Below, one piece after another: positions 39,001 to 47,909 of a DNA stretch of 64,000 nt. Source of the stretch: Paenibacillus sp. DMB5 (lineage in GTDB: Bacteria; Bacillota; Bacilli; Paenibacillales; Paenibacillaceae); the NCBI RefSeq assembly GCF_001517085.1, contig NZ_LRAC01000120.1, forward strand, positions 335,151-399,150. Reading direction: 5' to 3'. The notes beneath the pieces are model-generated. The model was not told where the DNA came from. It did not search any database and was given only the letters and a program-made list of their open reading frames with translations. Each line of letters begins with the position of its first letter. Within the stretch, counting starts at the first letter, position 1. The position numbers and the translations under genes were made by a program.

Positions 39001-39044
39001 AAAGCCCGCTTCAATCCTCTTTTTTAGAGGCTGAAACGGGCCTT
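39001..39044 (-). terminator. Terminator of the Nudix gene
   Basis: On the minus strand AAGGCCCGTTTCAGCCTCT pairs with AGAGGATTGAAGCGGGCTT, with mismatches, and TTT follows. It lies just after the Nudix stop codon. Confidence 0.7.
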
Positions 39045-39062
39045 TAATAAACATAAACTCAA

Positions 39063-39464
39063 CTAAGACAACAGCTTCATCTCATGCAGCCGGTCAAAAA
39101 TCAGCCTGCTGACCGCCGACACCCGCTCCCTGTCTGCCAACGTAAGCCACGCCAGGTCAGCAATTTCCGCTGCCGGGGTAAGCGTACCGTTATATTCTGC
39201 AGTCAGGCAGGTCATCCGCACCTGCACACCGGGTTCTTTACCATGTGCTTCAGCTTCAAATGTGCCAAAATGCCGGATACTCTCCGGAATAATCTGTACC
39301 GTCAATTCCTCTTCAATCTCGCGGATCAGTGTTTCATTGTCCGTCTCGCCCGCTTCCCGTTTGCCTCCGGGGAAATAATAGGTGTCTTTACCGTGAGAAC
39401 GAGCGCCGAGCACCTTCCCGTCTACAATATGAATCCAGGCAATTTTGTCTATCACTGTTGTCAT
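39063..39464 (-). CDS. Nudix hydrolase
   Basis: A 133-residue Nudix protein. The box runs GGKREAGETDNETLIREIEEEL (about residues 33-54) and keeps the metal-binding REIEEE, but the Gly near its end is replaced. These enzymes cleave nucleoside diphosphates linked to another group, for example oxidised nucleotides. A GGAGG site lies before the ATG. It stands alone. Confidence 0.85.
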   Translation of the reverse strand: MTTVIDKIAWIHIVDGKVLGARSHGKDTYYFPGGKREAGETDNETLIREIEEELTVQIIPESIRHFGTFEAEAHGKEPGVQVRMTCLTAEYNGTLTPAAEIADLAWLTLADRERVSAVSRLIFDRLHEMKLLS

Positions 39465-39568
39465 TTGTTATCCTCCTTGAAATAAAGGCATTCGCTATTA
39501 TCCATTAAAAGCTATCTTCCCCGCTCCTTAAAGGACAGATGTCCTACACAGTCTTCACAGCACATGTC

Positions 39569-41533
39569 TCAATACTCCAGCTTAACATGCATATGCATAG
39601 CCGCTTCATCCCAAGGGACAGAATAAGCCTGTCCTTTGGCACAAAAAATTGAGGCCGACTGGTAGGCGGGATCGGCATTTTTATCGTACTGCTTCATACT
39701 GATGATGTGTCCGGCCTGATGGCAGGTCTGGTACCCGCCAGCCCGCAGAGATATGGCTCCTTTGCCTTGTGTCATGGAAGCCAGTCTTACCGGATAATTC
39801 ATGAAAGTGGCAACCGGCACTGTTCCGGCAAGGATAGCCGTTTCACCATTTATTTCGGGTGAGGTAAAGCTTCCGCTGGCCTGCTGAATATCGGACATCA
39901 CTCTGCCTACATGGTCGGCATGAATCCGGATTTTGAAATCATAAAACGGCTCCAGCAGCACATTCTCCGCCTGCTCCAGCCCCTGGCGTAATGCGCGCAG
40001 AGCAGCCTCCCGGAAATCTCCGCCTGACGTATGCTTGTTATGAGCCCTGCCGCTCAGGAGCGTAATCTGAACATCGGTCAGCGGCGAGCCGGTCAGCAGG
40101 CCGTGATGCCCTTTGTCCAGCAGTACCTGAACAATCTGATTCTGGTAGCCCACAGCCAGATGATCGGGGTGACACTTATTATGTACCGTTACGCCGCTCC
40201 CGCGTTCACCCGGTTCAAGCTTCAGATGAACCTCGGCGTAATGGCCCAGCGGCTCAAAATGGCCACAGCCATAGGCTATTGATTTGATCGTCTCCATATA
40301 CAAAATCTCCGGGTCACCAAAGGTTACCGGTATATGAAATCGCTCCCGGAGCACCTGCTCCAGCACCTCCAGCTGGATCTGCCCCATGACCTGAATTTGC
40401 AGCTCCTGAAGCATTTCATCCCAACTTACATTCAGCGAAGGGTCTTCCGCACCAAGCTGCTGAAACGCCTGCAGCACCTCTTTCAGGTGAACCGGGGGTT
40501 CGAAACAGACTTTGGATCTCAGCAAAGGAACGAGTCCGCTGCCCACAGTGTCCTCCAGCTCTCCGACGCCTTCTCCCGGCCCGGCAGCCGTTAAGCCGGT
40601 TACGGCAAACAATTCACCCGCTCCGGCCCAGTCGGCCGCTGCCGTCTTCGCCCCGTTAATCCGCCTTATACCGGTAATACGTTCAGAGATCCGCTTTCCT
40701 GCAGGACCGCAGGTTAACTCTTCCCTTACCTTTAGCACACCTTGCAGCGCTTTAATATAAGTGATCCTTGTGCCCTTGTCATCGTAGCGGACCTTGTAGA
40801 CTCTTCCGGCAAAAGGCAGACGGTAATCATATTCCGTTACCGCAAGTGCATCCAAATTTCGGAGAAAGCTGCCGATCCCTTCATCCAGCAGAGCGGAGCC
40901 TGCCATGCAAGGAAAGACTTTGCCCTGCCGCACCAGATTAACTAGTGCCTCCTTCCAGACCGGCTCGTCCAGGCTTCCATCGAGATATGCCTCAAACAGC
41001 GCTTCATCCCGTTCAGCCAAAAAAGAGCGCAGCTCCTCATCCACACCGCCAGTATCAAGCTCCGGCAGCATAAAGGCATCTCCGCTGAGCAGCTGGCGAA
41101 TCTCGCTAAGCACACGCTGCGGATCGGCACCGATACGGTCTGTTTTATTGATAAAAAAGAAGGTTGGAACCCTATGGGAACGCAGCAGCTGCCATACCGT
41201 CTCCGTATGACCCTCCACACCTTCAACTGCGCTGACAATCACAACTGCATAATCGAGAATCTGCAGCACCCGCTCCATCTCCGGCGAAAAATCGACATGG
41301 CCGGGAGTATCCAGCAAAAAATAGTGTGAATCGCCGTAGCTGAATTCCGCCTGATCAGCGAATACGGTGATGCCGCGCGCTTTTTCAATCTCATGGGTAT
41401 CCAGAAAAGTATCCTTATGGTCTACTCTGCCCCTGCTGCGGATCGCTTCCGTATGGTAGAGCAGCTGCTCGGCGAAGGTCGTCTTTCCGGCATCGACGTG
41501 GGCAAGCAGACCGATTGTTATATTCTTTGTCAT
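39569..41533 (-). CDS. TetM/EF-G-like ribosomal protection GTPase
   Basis: About 654 residues, like TetM/TetO. G1 is AHVDAGKTT, G3 is DTPGH and G4 is NKTD, and domains II to V follow in EF-G order. Family members remove tetracycline from the ribosome, but several chromosomal relatives in Bacillota have other or no known resistance role. I start at ATG 41533; GGAGG is 15 bases upstream, somewhat far, and an in-frame extension to 41620 exists. Nothing mobile surrounds it, so it appears native. Whether it confers resistance cannot be told from sequence. Confidence 0.82.
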   Translation of the reverse strand: MTKNITIGLLAHVDAGKTTFAEQLLYHTEAIRSRGRVDHKDTFLDTHEIEKARGITVFADQAEFSYGDSHYFLLDTPGHVDFSPEMERVLQILDYAVVIVSAVEGVEGHTETVWQLLRSHRVPTFFFINKTDRIGADPQRVLSEIRQLLSGDAFMLPELDTGGVDEELRSFLAERDEALFEAYLDGSLDEPVWKEALVNLVRQGKVFPCMAGSALLDEGIGSFLRNLDALAVTEYDYRLPFAGRVYKVRYDDKGTRITYIKALQGVLKVREELTCGPAGKRISERITGIRRINGAKTAAADWAGAGELFAVTGLTAAGPGEGVGELEDTVGSGLVPLLRSKVCFEPPVHLKEVLQAFQQLGAEDPSLNVSWDEMLQELQIQVMGQIQLEVLEQVLRERFHIPVTFGDPEILYMETIKSIAYGCGHFEPLGHYAEVHLKLEPGERGSGVTVHNKCHPDHLAVGYQNQIVQVLLDKGHHGLLTGSPLTDVQITLLSGRAHNKHTSGGDFREAALRALRQGLEQAENVLLEPFYDFKIRIHADHVGRVMSDIQQASGSFTSPEINGETAILAGTVPVATFMNYPVRLASMTQGKGAISLRAGGYQTCHQAGHIISMKQYDKNADPAYQSASIFCAKGQAYSVPWDEAAMHMHVKLEY

Positions 41534-41673
41534 TCTTGCTGGTAGTACACCTCCAAAAGTATGGTTCGATTCCTTTATATACTCTTTTATGTACCTCATA
41601 CTAAATACACGGCAAACCATCCCTTCTCATTATGGGCGGTTGCGTGTATGATCAATCCTATGAAACGCATTAT

Positions 41674-41853
41674 CTATCCCTGCCTGGAACGGTTACGCCC
41701 CTCCTGATAAACAACCAGCGCCCAGACCAGAACAAACAAAGGAATAAAAATATACCAGGGAAGGGTAACAGTATCACCGATTACAAAAGAAATCAGAAGC
41801 AGTACAGCTATGACAATAATGGAATATAGCACGCCTCGTCCAAAAGTTCTCAT
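41674..41853 (-). CDS. Small two-helix membrane protein
   Basis: A 59-residue reading frame with a strong GGAGGCGGG site before ATG 41853. Two hydrophobic segments (about residues 9-25 and 33-48) are separated by a short turn, and the C-terminus is basic (EGRNRSRQG). No family is recognised. It is monocistronic between a TetM-like gene and a broken acetyltransferase. Confidence 0.65.
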   Translation of the reverse strand: MRTFGRGVLYSIIVIAVLLLISFVIGDTVTLPWYIFIPLFVLVWALVVYQEGRNRSRQG

Positions 41854-41959
41854 TTTCCCGCCTCCACTTCATTCAGGTATATCCAATATTACCCAAACTG
41901 GATAAAATAACTCTAATTAGCGGGATTTCTGTGTTATTATCTCTGGGTTACAGATGTTA

Positions 41960-42602
41960 TTAATACAATTCAAAAGTAAAGACAGGATACTGTTCAACCG
42001 GGAGAAACCCCAGCTTTAAAGCGAGCCGTTGTGAGGCCAGATTGTCCTGAGTTGTCTCCCATAAAGGAACCATACCCAATTCCAGATAATAGCCGATCAG
42101 TGCAGCTGCCGCCTGTGTCCCGTAGCCCTTGTTCCGCTCAGCCGTTTCGTAGGTATCCGCATCAATAAAATATTCATTGCCCACAGAAAAACCGTTATTT
42201 CGGCAGAAAGACACGGTTACTCCTCCTGCCTTCACTGACGCTCCAAACGTTTTCTTTTCCAAAAAATAAGGGTCAGTATGTGACGACGTACTCTCATCTT
42301 CAGTGACAATCGGGTACTGTGCAATATCAATCTCAAGTTCAGCAGCATCAGCTCTAAGGAAGTCCTGTAATGTTCTAAACCGCCCTGTCTCCAGCTCATA
42401 CACTGATTCAAAATGCTTGCATCCACCTGCCGGCAGCCCAGACTATCGCCAGCCCCGGATTCACTGCGTTATCTACAAACACACGGCCCGGGTACAACCT
42501 CCGCAAAACGGATAGCGCGGGAATATGCTGTTTTTTCCGGTTAAAAAATGGCTCTGCCGCCTTGAAATCATCGGGGAATATGTCCAATAAGTCTTTCACC
42601 AT
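41960..42602 (-). pseudogene. GNAT acetyltransferase (ZmaR-like group), frameshifted
   Basis: The first 60 residues (from ATG 42602, VKDLLDIFPDD to AIVWAAGRWM) and the remainder (YELETGRFRTLQDFL through the ERNKGYGTQAAAALIGYYL acetyl-CoA site to LALKLGFLPVE) are in different frames. The join is near 42418-42424; one extra base (or two missing) accounts for it. The whole is about 214 residues, matching GNAT proteins related to the zwittermicin A resistance acetyltransferase. It follows the 70-residue membrane gene by eight bases. Confidence 0.72.
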
Positions 42603-42610
42603 ACTTCACT

Positions 42611-42823
42611 TCATACCTTTCTTTTCTTGAACAAGATATACAATAGAACAACTGCTGCCAACACAACAATAGCTAATGTTACTAGTGTCGGATAATTGAT
42701 GGAAAAGCCAAAGTCACCTTGAAACAGAGTGTCTTTTGGAGGATCAGGTTTAACAGATAGACCATATTTATCTATTAGCTCAGCTTTCTTGTCCTCCGTC
42801 AGATTATTTACTGCAGTTTCCAT
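42611..42823 (-). CDS. Small C-terminally anchored membrane protein
   Basis: A 70-residue protein with a GAGAGGAAG site before its ATG. The first 42 residues are hydrophilic and charged (TEDKKAELIDKYGL), followed by one helix (about 45-65) and the basic end FKKRKV. It lies directly upstream of the frameshifted GNAT gene and may be co-transcribed with it. No family is recognised. Confidence 0.6.
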   Translation of the reverse strand: METAVNNLTEDKKAELIDKYGLSVKPDPPKDTLFQGDFGFSINYPTLVTLAIVVLAAVVLLYILFKKRKV

Positions 42824-42862
42824 ACCATCTTCCTCTCAACAACTTGCTTTAGAAGTTAGAAC

Positions 42863-43738
42863 TCAGAAATGTTCAAAATGTCTGAGTTTATCCGGATTAC
42901 GGATTAGATAAATGTTGCGGATTAAATGTCCGGTAGTATGAAATAATGCAACAGAATCGATATGCTCTCCTGCACGGAAGATGACCCCGGTCTGGCCGTT
43001 GATCATGCTAATCTCGATCTGTACTCCCTCTTGCTGGTACAATTTATGAAAAGAACCAAAAAGAAATTTGGACACGGCATCGCGCTGTGAGATTGGGCGG
43101 ACGGCAGCAAATACTTTGCCTCCCCCATCTGAAATGAGCACGACATCATCAGCCAGCATGGAAATGACCTGCTCTGTATTATCCTGCTCAAGTGCGGCGA
43201 GGAAGCGGTGAACCCAGATCTCTTTATCACTCTCGATGACATCCGGCTCTTCTGCACCGGTGCCCATTTTCACCTTTGCGCGGCTAAACAGCTTCCGGCA
43301 ATTCACTTCGCTTTTACCGATGATCTCGGCGATTCCACCGTACTCGAGACCGAGAGCCTCGCGCAATACGAATACCGCACGTTCTGCCGGTGACAGCTTC
43401 TCCAGCATTACCAGGACTGCATAGGACAGAAGCTCATCACGGACTATGAAATGAAGCGGATCCGACTCCGCAGTGGGGATGGGTTCGGGAAGCCACTCAC
43501 CGACATAATATTCCCTTCGTCTGCGTGCCGATTTATACAGGTCCCGGCAGCGGTTTACGACCATTTTACACAAATACGCCTTTGGCTCTTCGGCCAGGCC
43601 AGCCGGGTTCACATTGTAGACTTTGAGAAAAACGTCTTGTACGGCGTCTTCCGCATCGGACCATACCCCCGTCATTTGATAAGCCAGCGTAAGCATTAAT
43701 TTTTTGTACTGGCTGTATAATTCCTCTATCTCCACCAC
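42863..43738 (-). CDS. ECF sigma factor of the SigJ/ECF41 type
   Basis: A 291-residue sigma factor. Region 2 (about residues 5-75) contains LAYQMTGVWSDAEDAVQDVFLK, region 4 (about 110-165) contains LSPAERAVFVLREALGLEYGGIAEIIGKSEVNCRKLFSRAK. A C-terminal SnoaL-like extension (about 175-285) is fused and contains NPDKLRHF near the end. ECF41 factors use this extension for internal control instead of an anti-sigma factor and usually neighbour an oxidoreductase, as here. The start is GTG, and the ribosome binding site is poorly spaced, so the exact start is uncertain. Confidence 0.87.
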   Translation of the reverse strand: MVEIEELYSQYKKLMLTLAYQMTGVWSDAEDAVQDVFLKVYNVNPAGLAEEPKAYLCKMVVNRCRDLYKSARRRREYYVGEWLPEPIPTAESDPLHFIVRDELLSYAVLVMLEKLSPAERAVFVLREALGLEYGGIAEIIGKSEVNCRKLFSRAKVKMGTGAEEPDVIESDKEIWVHRFLAALEQDNTEQVISMLADDVVLISDGGGKVFAAVRPISQRDAVSKFLFGSFHKLYQQEGVQIEISMINGQTGVIFRAGEHIDSVALFHTTGHLIRNIYLIRNPDKLRHFEHF

Positions 43739-43762
43739 CCCCTTTTTCTGAATCCCTACCGG

Positions 43763-44950
43763 TTAAGGCGTCAGCATACTTGCTGTATCCCAAGTATACT
43801 TTTTAATCTTCCAGCTCAATTTACCTGTGATCACAAAATCGAGTCCCCATTTGTTCACCCAGGTTAATCCTTTATCGGGACCTAGTCCGATGCTGAACAA
43901 ATTCATATAGCTTTCATGGACCGGCGCCCGGCGCCCCTCAAGATCTGCTAATATAATTTTGGCAAGCCGGGCCGCCTGGGGAATTGCTTCTTTACAGGTC
44001 TTACCGTCGACATGGCCGCTAACCGGGTCTACGATTCTGGCGCAGTCACCGATACTGTATACACCTGGCATACCCGCTACCCTATAACTGTTGTCTACCT
44101 GTACATACCCTTCGGAGGTGACTGGCAAGCGGAGCGTGGGCAGCATGGGATTGGGCTGCAGACCGAGCGTCCAGATACATAAACCTGCAGTCCGGCTCTC
44201 ACCATCTGATAACCATATTACCCCATCCTGTTCTTTCATTACACGTTTATTATGCAGAGTATTTATACCGTTCTCTTGAAGGAGTTGTTCCAGTCTTAAT
44301 CCTACTTTGACTGGACCTTCCAGAAAGAGACGCTCGTGTGCATTATACAGGTCAATTTTTACGGCTTTAGGGTCAAGTCCCAGCCGCTCTGCATCCTTGC
44401 GGGCGTAGTAAGCCAGCTCTGCCGCAGTCTCCATACCACTAATTCCAGCTCCCGCAATGATAATTTGCAGTAACCGCTCGCGTTGGCTTGCTTCATTTTC
44501 AGCAGCTGCTTGTTCCAGATTAGAAAGCCATTTGCTGCGGGTTTTCTGAGCATTTTCCAGTGAAGTGAGCGGAATTCCGCCCTGTTCAGGATCAGGCTGC
44601 CGGATCACACTGCCCGCTGCTACAATGAGCACATCATAGCTCATCTCATGCTCCACTCCCGAAGGATTCACATACATCAGCTTCTTTTCTTGCGCATTGA
44701 TGTTGGATACGATGCCCTGCATCAAGTCAACACCGTCCGGAAACAGCTTAGTCAGTGGAACTCGTATATCTTCATTTGTAACGGCCGGTCTAAACATTAA
44801 TACTTTGCGCAGATGGAAATCATTTTTATCAATCATGACAAGCCGCAGCGGATACTTCCCTGCCTGATCCTTGAACCATTTCCGGATTTCCTTCACGGCA
44901 TGAATCCCCGCATGCCCGGCACCGATAACAACACATGTCAATGTTTTCAT
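43763..44950 (-). CDS. NDH-2-like FAD/NAD(P) oxidoreductase
   Basis: About 395 residues. The N-terminal FAD motif is VVIGAGHAGIHAVKEI, the second dinucleotide motif is IIAGAGISGMETAAELA (about residue 165) and the FAD-contacting end is GVYSIGDCARI. It resembles type II NADH dehydrogenases and ferredoxin/quinone reductases and lacks a redox disulfide. I use ATG 44950, which has GGAG upstream; the frame extends further but without support. It lies 24 bases before the ECF41 sigma gene and is probably its partner and target. Confidence 0.85.
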   Translation of the reverse strand: MKTLTCVVIGAGHAGIHAVKEIRKWFKDQAGKYPLRLVMIDKNDFHLRKVLMFRPAVTNEDIRVPLTKLFPDGVDLMQGIVSNINAQEKKLMYVNPSGVEHEMSYDVLIVAAGSVIRQPDPEQGGIPLTSLENAQKTRSKWLSNLEQAAAENEASQRERLLQIIIAGAGISGMETAAELAYYARKDAERLGLDPKAVKIDLYNAHERLFLEGPVKVGLRLEQLLQENGINTLHNKRVMKEQDGVIWLSDGESRTAGLCIWTLGLQPNPMLPTLRLPVTSEGYVQVDNSYRVAGMPGVYSIGDCARIVDPVSGHVDGKTCKEAIPQAARLAKIILADLEGRRAPVHESYMNLFSIGLGPDKGLTWVNKWGLDFVITGKLSWKIKKYTWDTASMLTP

Positions 44951-45035
44951 ACAATCTACTCCTTCTGTAGTTTGCATATAGAACGAGACAGCCGCTTTTT
45001 TTGTGACACGGAATCTGAGGGGATAAAACAACATC

Positions 45036-45068
45036 ATAAAAAAGAGCCTTATAAATTCCAAGGCTCTT
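45036..45068 (-). terminator. Terminator of the ABC/two-component operon
   Basis: AAGAGCCTT and AAGGCTCTT form a nine-base stem followed by TTTTTT on the minus strand, just beyond the histidine kinase stop. Confidence 0.85.
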
Positions 45069-45089
45069 TGCTTACTCTGTATTATCATT

Positions 45090-46370
45090 TCAGTACCGCA
45101 GCACCAGCACAAACCGCATCCCCTCCGCATACGCCTCACCGTAAATATCCCCGTCCATCTTGCGCATCAGCTGGCGGCAGATGAACAGGCCCAGGCCGTT
45201 GCCCTGCTTGCCGGCGCTGTTCGAGCCACGCCAAAAGCTGGCGAAGATATGCGGCAGCTCGGTGACCGGAACGGGAGTGCCAGTGTTCTCAACGAGGATC
45301 AGCTGGCGGTAATCTTCTTCCCGGAAGGAGATTCTTATTAGCGAGCCGTCCCCGTATTTGATCGCATTCTCCAGCAGGTTGTCCATAACCTCCAGCAGCT
45401 TATCCGGGTCTCCAAGCAGCAGCTTGTCTTCAGGTACAGCCACTTCAAAACGGATTTTGAGCAGTTCAAGACGTTCCTTGTAATGCCCCGCCACCCGCCT
45501 GATCCAGTCTTTCAGGTAAAATTCCGCTACGTGCACCTCTGTCTCCTGCAGAGTGGATACGGATGCGGCGATGATGCTGCTGATCATCTCCTCAATCTGT
45601 CCGGCCTTTTGGCCGATCAGGCTGGCGGATGCCCTCCGCTTGTCTTCGTTGTCATAGAGTCCCTCCGCAAGCGCACTGGAGTACAGCTTGATCGCTGCGA
45701 CCGGTGTTTTGAGCTCATGGGACAGGGAGGCGATCAGGGTCTGGCGGTCTTTTTCCAGCCGCAGATTGGTCTGCTTCTGCCGGTCCAGCGTCTCGCGCAA
45801 CAGGTTTAGCCCCCAGACGAACTTGCCAAAAAACCTGCTTTTACTCTCCTTCATGTCCTGAGTCAGATTGCCTTTGGACAATGCATAAGGAAGCTCCTCG
45901 ATCGTATGGAACGGCCTGATGATCTGTTTGCGGATATACATAAGCAGGCCGCAAATGGCGGCAAGTACTGTACCAAGCAGAATGACCGTCAGCAGAAGCA
46001 GCGGTGAACGGCTTGCACCGGACGAATACTCCAGGCGCAAATAACCTGCCGGCTCACCTCCACGGTATATAGGCTTAACGGTATACTCAGCATTGTTCTG
46101 CACACCTGTACCGTCAAATAATCCGCGTACAGCCTCCGGCTCCGCATTCCATTCCAGCCAGGCAGCATTTCGCACGTAAGTGTATCTCTCCAGCTTAAGT
46201 TCACCGGGCTCACGCCCGTCACTTACCTCCCGGGTAATCCGGTTGACCTCAATCCGGTATGTTTTGTCTCCTGAGTCTCCTGCCAGCTTGAAGCCATAGG
46301 CGGTAAACAAAGCAATCACCGCGATACCGATACCTATCGTGCAGAGAATCAGCCGGTCAAACCGTTTCAT
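45090..46370 (-). CDS. Sensor histidine kinase with HAMP domain
   Basis: A 426-residue membrane kinase. Helix 1 is about residues 8-28, an extracytoplasmic domain of about 90 residues follows, helix 2 is about 122-145 and a HAMP region follows. The phospho-acceptor is His218 in LSHELKTP. The ATP-binding part has NLLENAIKYGDG and GNGLGLFICRQL. Its start overlaps the response regulator gene by 14 bases. It belongs to a four-gene operon with an ABC transporter. Confidence 0.92.
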   Translation of the reverse strand: MKRFDRLILCTIGIGIAVIALFTAYGFKLAGDSGDKTYRIEVNRITREVSDGREPGELKLERYTYVRNAAWLEWNAEPEAVRGLFDGTGVQNNAEYTVKPIYRGGEPAGYLRLEYSSGASRSPLLLLTVILLGTVLAAICGLLMYIRKQIIRPFHTIEELPYALSKGNLTQDMKESKSRFFGKFVWGLNLLRETLDRQKQTNLRLEKDRQTLIASLSHELKTPVAAIKLYSSALAEGLYDNEDKRRASASLIGQKAGQIEEMISSIIAASVSTLQETEVHVAEFYLKDWIRRVAGHYKERLELLKIRFEVAVPEDKLLLGDPDKLLEVMDNLLENAIKYGDGSLIRISFREEDYRQLILVENTGTPVPVTELPHIFASFWRGSNSAGKQGNGLGLFICRQLMRKMDGDIYGEAYAEGMRFVLVLRY

Positions 46371-47043
46371 ACTTGTAGCCCACTCCCCACACCGTTACAA
46401 TCCGTTTCGGCTGCTTCGGATTAAGCTCAATCTTTTCCCGCAGCTTGTTAATATGTACTGTTAATGTAGACGGCTCACTGAAGCTGTCCGCTCCCCACAC
46501 CTGCTCGAACAGCCACTCCTTGCGCAGCGCCTTGCCCCGGTTATTCAGCAGCAGCACCAGCAGCTCATATTCCTTCATTGTCATGGACACCGGAGCTTCT
46601 GCCAGAAACACCTGCATGGAGGAGCGGTTGACCAGCAGGTCGCCGTCTGTCAGCAGCTGCCTGTTGTCATTCATCTCATAGCTCCGGCGCATATGTGCCT
46701 TTACTTTGGCGATCAGCAGCTGAATGGTAAACGGCTTTTCCAGATAATCGTCTGCCCCCAGCTCCAGCCCGATGATCTTGTTGTCATCCCCGTGCCGGGC
46801 ACTCATGATCAGAATCGGCAGATTGTATTTTTCCCTGGCTAACCGGCACACGGCAAAGCCGTCGATCCCGGGCAGCATTATATCGAGCAGCAGCAGCTTC
46901 ACCGCCTGGCTGTCCAGAAGCTCCAGGCCCTCTTCCGCGCTGCATGCTGCCGCTACAGTGTAGCCCTCCGCCTCCAGAAAATCCCGTATAACCGCTGACA
47001 GCTCCAGATTATCCTCAATTACCAAAATATCAGCCAATGCCAT
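46357..47043 (-). CDS. OmpR-family response regulator
   Basis: A 228-residue regulator. The receiver has VIEDN and phospho-acceptor Asp54 in LLLDIMLPG, with the switch Lys in DDYLEKPF. The C-terminal winged helix (about 130-225) contains SEPSTLTVHINKLREKIE and the wing VWGVGYKYE. It is paired with the downstream kinase and lies 72 bases after the ABC ATPase gene, so it most likely controls the transporter. Confidence 0.93.
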   Translation of the reverse strand: MALADILVIEDNLELSAVIRDFLEAEGYTVAAACSAEEGLELLDSQAVKLLLLDIMLPGIDGFAVCRLAREKYNLPILIMSARHGDDNKIIGLELGADDYLEKPFTIQLLIAKVKAHMRRSYEMNDNRQLLTDGDLLVNRSSMQVFLAEAPVSMTMKEYELLVLLLNNRGKALRKEWLFEQVWGADSFSEPSTLTVHINKLREKIELNPKQPKRIVTVWGVGYKYETV

Positions 47044-47115
47044 CCCTCCCTCCTGTATCTTTCTATATCTCTATGGCAGGTCAAGGCGACAATCAGCCGA
47101 CATTAATTCCCGCGC

Positions 47116-47892
47116 CTACCAGCCCTGCTCCATCAGCCACTCATTCAGCCGGCGCTCCCTCTCCCTGACGCCCTCCGCCTCAGCGAATTTGCCTAGCTTC
47201 AGCTCGCCCTGGATATTGCCGTCAACCATATACAGAACCTTATCGGTCTGCGCGGCTACCTTCACATCATGGGTGACGATCATGATCGTCGTACCTTCCC
47301 GGTTGATCCGGCACAGCTCCTCCATCACTTCCTTGGCGGCTTTGGAGTTCAGTGCTCCGGTCGGCTCATCGGCAAACAGCATCCGGGGTGCATTGATCAA
47401 AGCCCGGCAGATGCAGGCCCGCTGCAGCTGTCCGCCCGACACCTCGGCAATATCATGTCCGGCAATTTCGATGATCCCAAGCTTCCGCATCAGCTTGTCG
47501 GCATACTCGTTGATGTCACTGCGGCTGCGGTTATCTCCTTTGCCCTTAATCGCCTGATAGCCCGATAATATGATATTATCATAGACCGACAGGTTGCCGA
47601 GCATATACATTTGCTGAAAAATAAAACCCATCTCATGCAGCCGGACCTCTGCGATCTCATTCTGCGTAAGCCGTGACAGCTGCCTCCGGTTAAACAGCAC
47701 CTCTCCCGCAGTCAGGCGGTCCATCCCGCTGACCGTATAGAGCAGGGTAGATTTGCCCGAGCCGGAAGGTCCCATGATCGACACAAACTCTCCCTCATGC
47801 AGGGTAAAATTAATATTCCGCAGCACATTATGCTGGCTTTTGTTCACGATATAGGTTTTGCACAGATTGGTAACTTCAAGTATGGTACTCAT
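47116..47892 (-). CDS. ABC transporter ATPase (MacB/LolD type)
   Basis: A 258-residue ATPase. Walker A is GPSGSGKSTL, the signature is VSGGQLQRACICRAL, Walker B is RMLFADEPTGALN and the switch His is in IVTHDVK. The Q-loop and overall form are those of the MacB/LolD/BceA group, which drives mechanotransmission rather than bulk transport. It is 17 bases downstream of its permease gene. Confidence 0.93.
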   Translation of the reverse strand: MSTILEVTNLCKTYIVNKSQHNVLRNINFTLHEGEFVSIMGPSGSGKSTLLYTVSGMDRLTAGEVLFNRRQLSRLTQNEIAEVRLHEMGFIFQQMYMLGNLSVYDNIILSGYQAIKGKGDNRSRSDINEYADKLMRKLGIIEIAGHDIAEVSGGQLQRACICRALINAPRMLFADEPTGALNSKAAKEVMEELCRINREGTTIMIVTHDVKVAAQTDKVLYMVDGNIQGELKLGKFAEAEGVRERERRLNEWLMEQGW

Positions 47893-47909
47893 CGCTTCAT
47901 TCCTCCTGA

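Noticed and set aside
39569..41620. N-terminal extension of the TetM-like protein to 41620
   Set aside because: The added residues do not belong to the GTPase fold, and family members begin with the sequence that starts at 41533.
42232..42426. A 64-codon minus-strand frame inside the GNAT region
   Set aside because: It is the third frame across the frameshift point and does not match the GNAT fold on either side.
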